From contig NZ_FUHM01000002.1 in assembly GCF_900155565.1 (NCBI RefSeq), positions 682,001 through 746,000 of the forward strand: a stretch of DNA of 64,000 nucleotides, given 5' to 3'. Both the position numbers and the translations under genes were made by a program. Origin of the DNA: Anaerosalibacter sp. Marseille-P3206. Its GTDB lineage: Bacteria > Bacillota > Clostridia > Tissierellales > Sporanaerobacteraceae. Below, one piece after another: positions 63,782 through 64,000 of the stretch. Within the stretch, counting starts at the first letter, position 1; every line of letters begins with the position of its first letter. Below the pieces are notes generated by a model, which did no database searches, was not told the origin of the DNA, and saw only the letters and a program-made list of their open reading frames with translations.

Positions 63782-64000
63782 TTATTTTTCATATTTTTTA
63801 AGTAATATAGCTGCATTATGTCCACCAAATCCCAATGAATTTGATAATGCATAATTCACTTCTCGACTTTTTGCCTTATTTGGCGTATAGTCAAGATCGC
63901 ATTCTGGATCAGGTGTTTCATAATTTATTGTTGGTGGTATAATACCGTTTTCAATAGCTAAAACTGATGCTATTGCCTCAATACCACCTGCAGCACCTAG
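63782..64000 (-). CDS. fabF: 3-oxoacyl-ACP synthase II, C-terminal part (cut by window edge)
   Basis: The last 72 codons of a beta-ketoacyl-ACP synthase that elongates fatty acids. The fragment opens [15 protein letters not shown], contains [20 protein letters not shown] and ends with [17 protein letters not shown], the family's closing block. The catalytic residues are off the window's right edge. The stop codon is at 63782. Confidence 0.93.
   Translation of the reverse strand, partial: LGAAGGIEAIASVLAIENGIIPPTINYETPDPECDLDYTPNKAKSREVNYALSNSLGFGGHNAAILLKKYEK

Noticed and set aside
1-64000. CRISPR array, prophage or replication origin
   Set aside because: No regularly spaced direct repeats, phage structural genes or DnaA-box clusters were noticed.

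Overview
The window is about 64 kb of AT-rich chromosome from an anaerobic, endospore-forming, low-GC Gram-positive bacterium of the Clostridia/Tissierellia type. Spore traits are a gerA-family germinant receptor operon, a GerMN lipoprotein and a Spo0E-like phosphatase. Anaerobic traits are a glycyl radical enzyme with its activase, rubredoxin, ferredoxin-domain MinD-like ATPases and selenium-handling genes. SLH-type repeats point to an S-layer cell wall. Two tRNAs, one insertion sequence and about 55 protein genes are visible. There is no CRISPR array, rRNA, prophage or replication origin.

Layout. Positions 1-410 hold the start of a CBS-domain gene and a tiny Lys/Asn-rich peptide gene. Positions 420-11809 form a block: hypE-hypD-Xaa-Pro peptidase (one operon), an oligopeptide ABC importer (oppA-B-C-D-F), and a divergent XRE-cupin regulator. 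HypD matches trans-4-hydroxy-L-proline dehydratase at every active-site position I could compare from memory, so the block reads as a route for importing and degrading proline/hydroxyproline-rich peptides such as collagen fragments. Positions 11851-20932 carry a GerMN lipoprotein, tRNA-Lys, a DegV protein, an insertion sequence with structured ends, a ZIP metal transporter, Spo0E, a flippase-like membrane protein, a lipoprotein and cardiolipin synthase. Positions 21067-32112 hold typA, a YcdB/SLH protein, an RsbW-like kinase, rubredoxin, and the protein quality-control cluster tig-clpP-clpX-lon-engB.

Positions 32271-40480 hold tRNA-Leu and a second oligopeptide importer. Its binding-protein gene is duplicated: one copy heads the operon, and a second copy with its own nearly palindromic promoter and the same hairpin lies after it. 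Positions 41059-50332 hold mnmA, an HDOD protein, the germination operon in B-C-A order, a HAD phosphatase, a YibE/F protein, a DUF134 regulator and a radical SAM protein. Positions 50346-56471 hold pyridoxamine kinase, a NifX-like protein with two ferredoxin-MinD ATPases, and a selenium cluster (cysteine desulfurase divergent from yedE-tusA-DUF3343). Positions 56485-64000 hold a Zn/Mn ABC importer, glmS, glmM, the CCA-adding enzyme and the end of fabF.

Together the genes suit an amino-acid fermenter. Peptides enter through two importers and hydroxyproline is dehydrated by HypD to pyrroline-5-carboxylate, which can be reduced to proline. The selenium genes would fit a selenoenzyme such as proline or glycine reductase, but neither is in this window, so that link is inference. 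No single gene here is clearly a new family. The most unusual items are the peptide/hydroxyproline locus as a unit, the duplicated oppA with its palindromic promoter, a small membrane-protein ORF hidden in the end of oppF2, and the structured ends of the insertion sequence.
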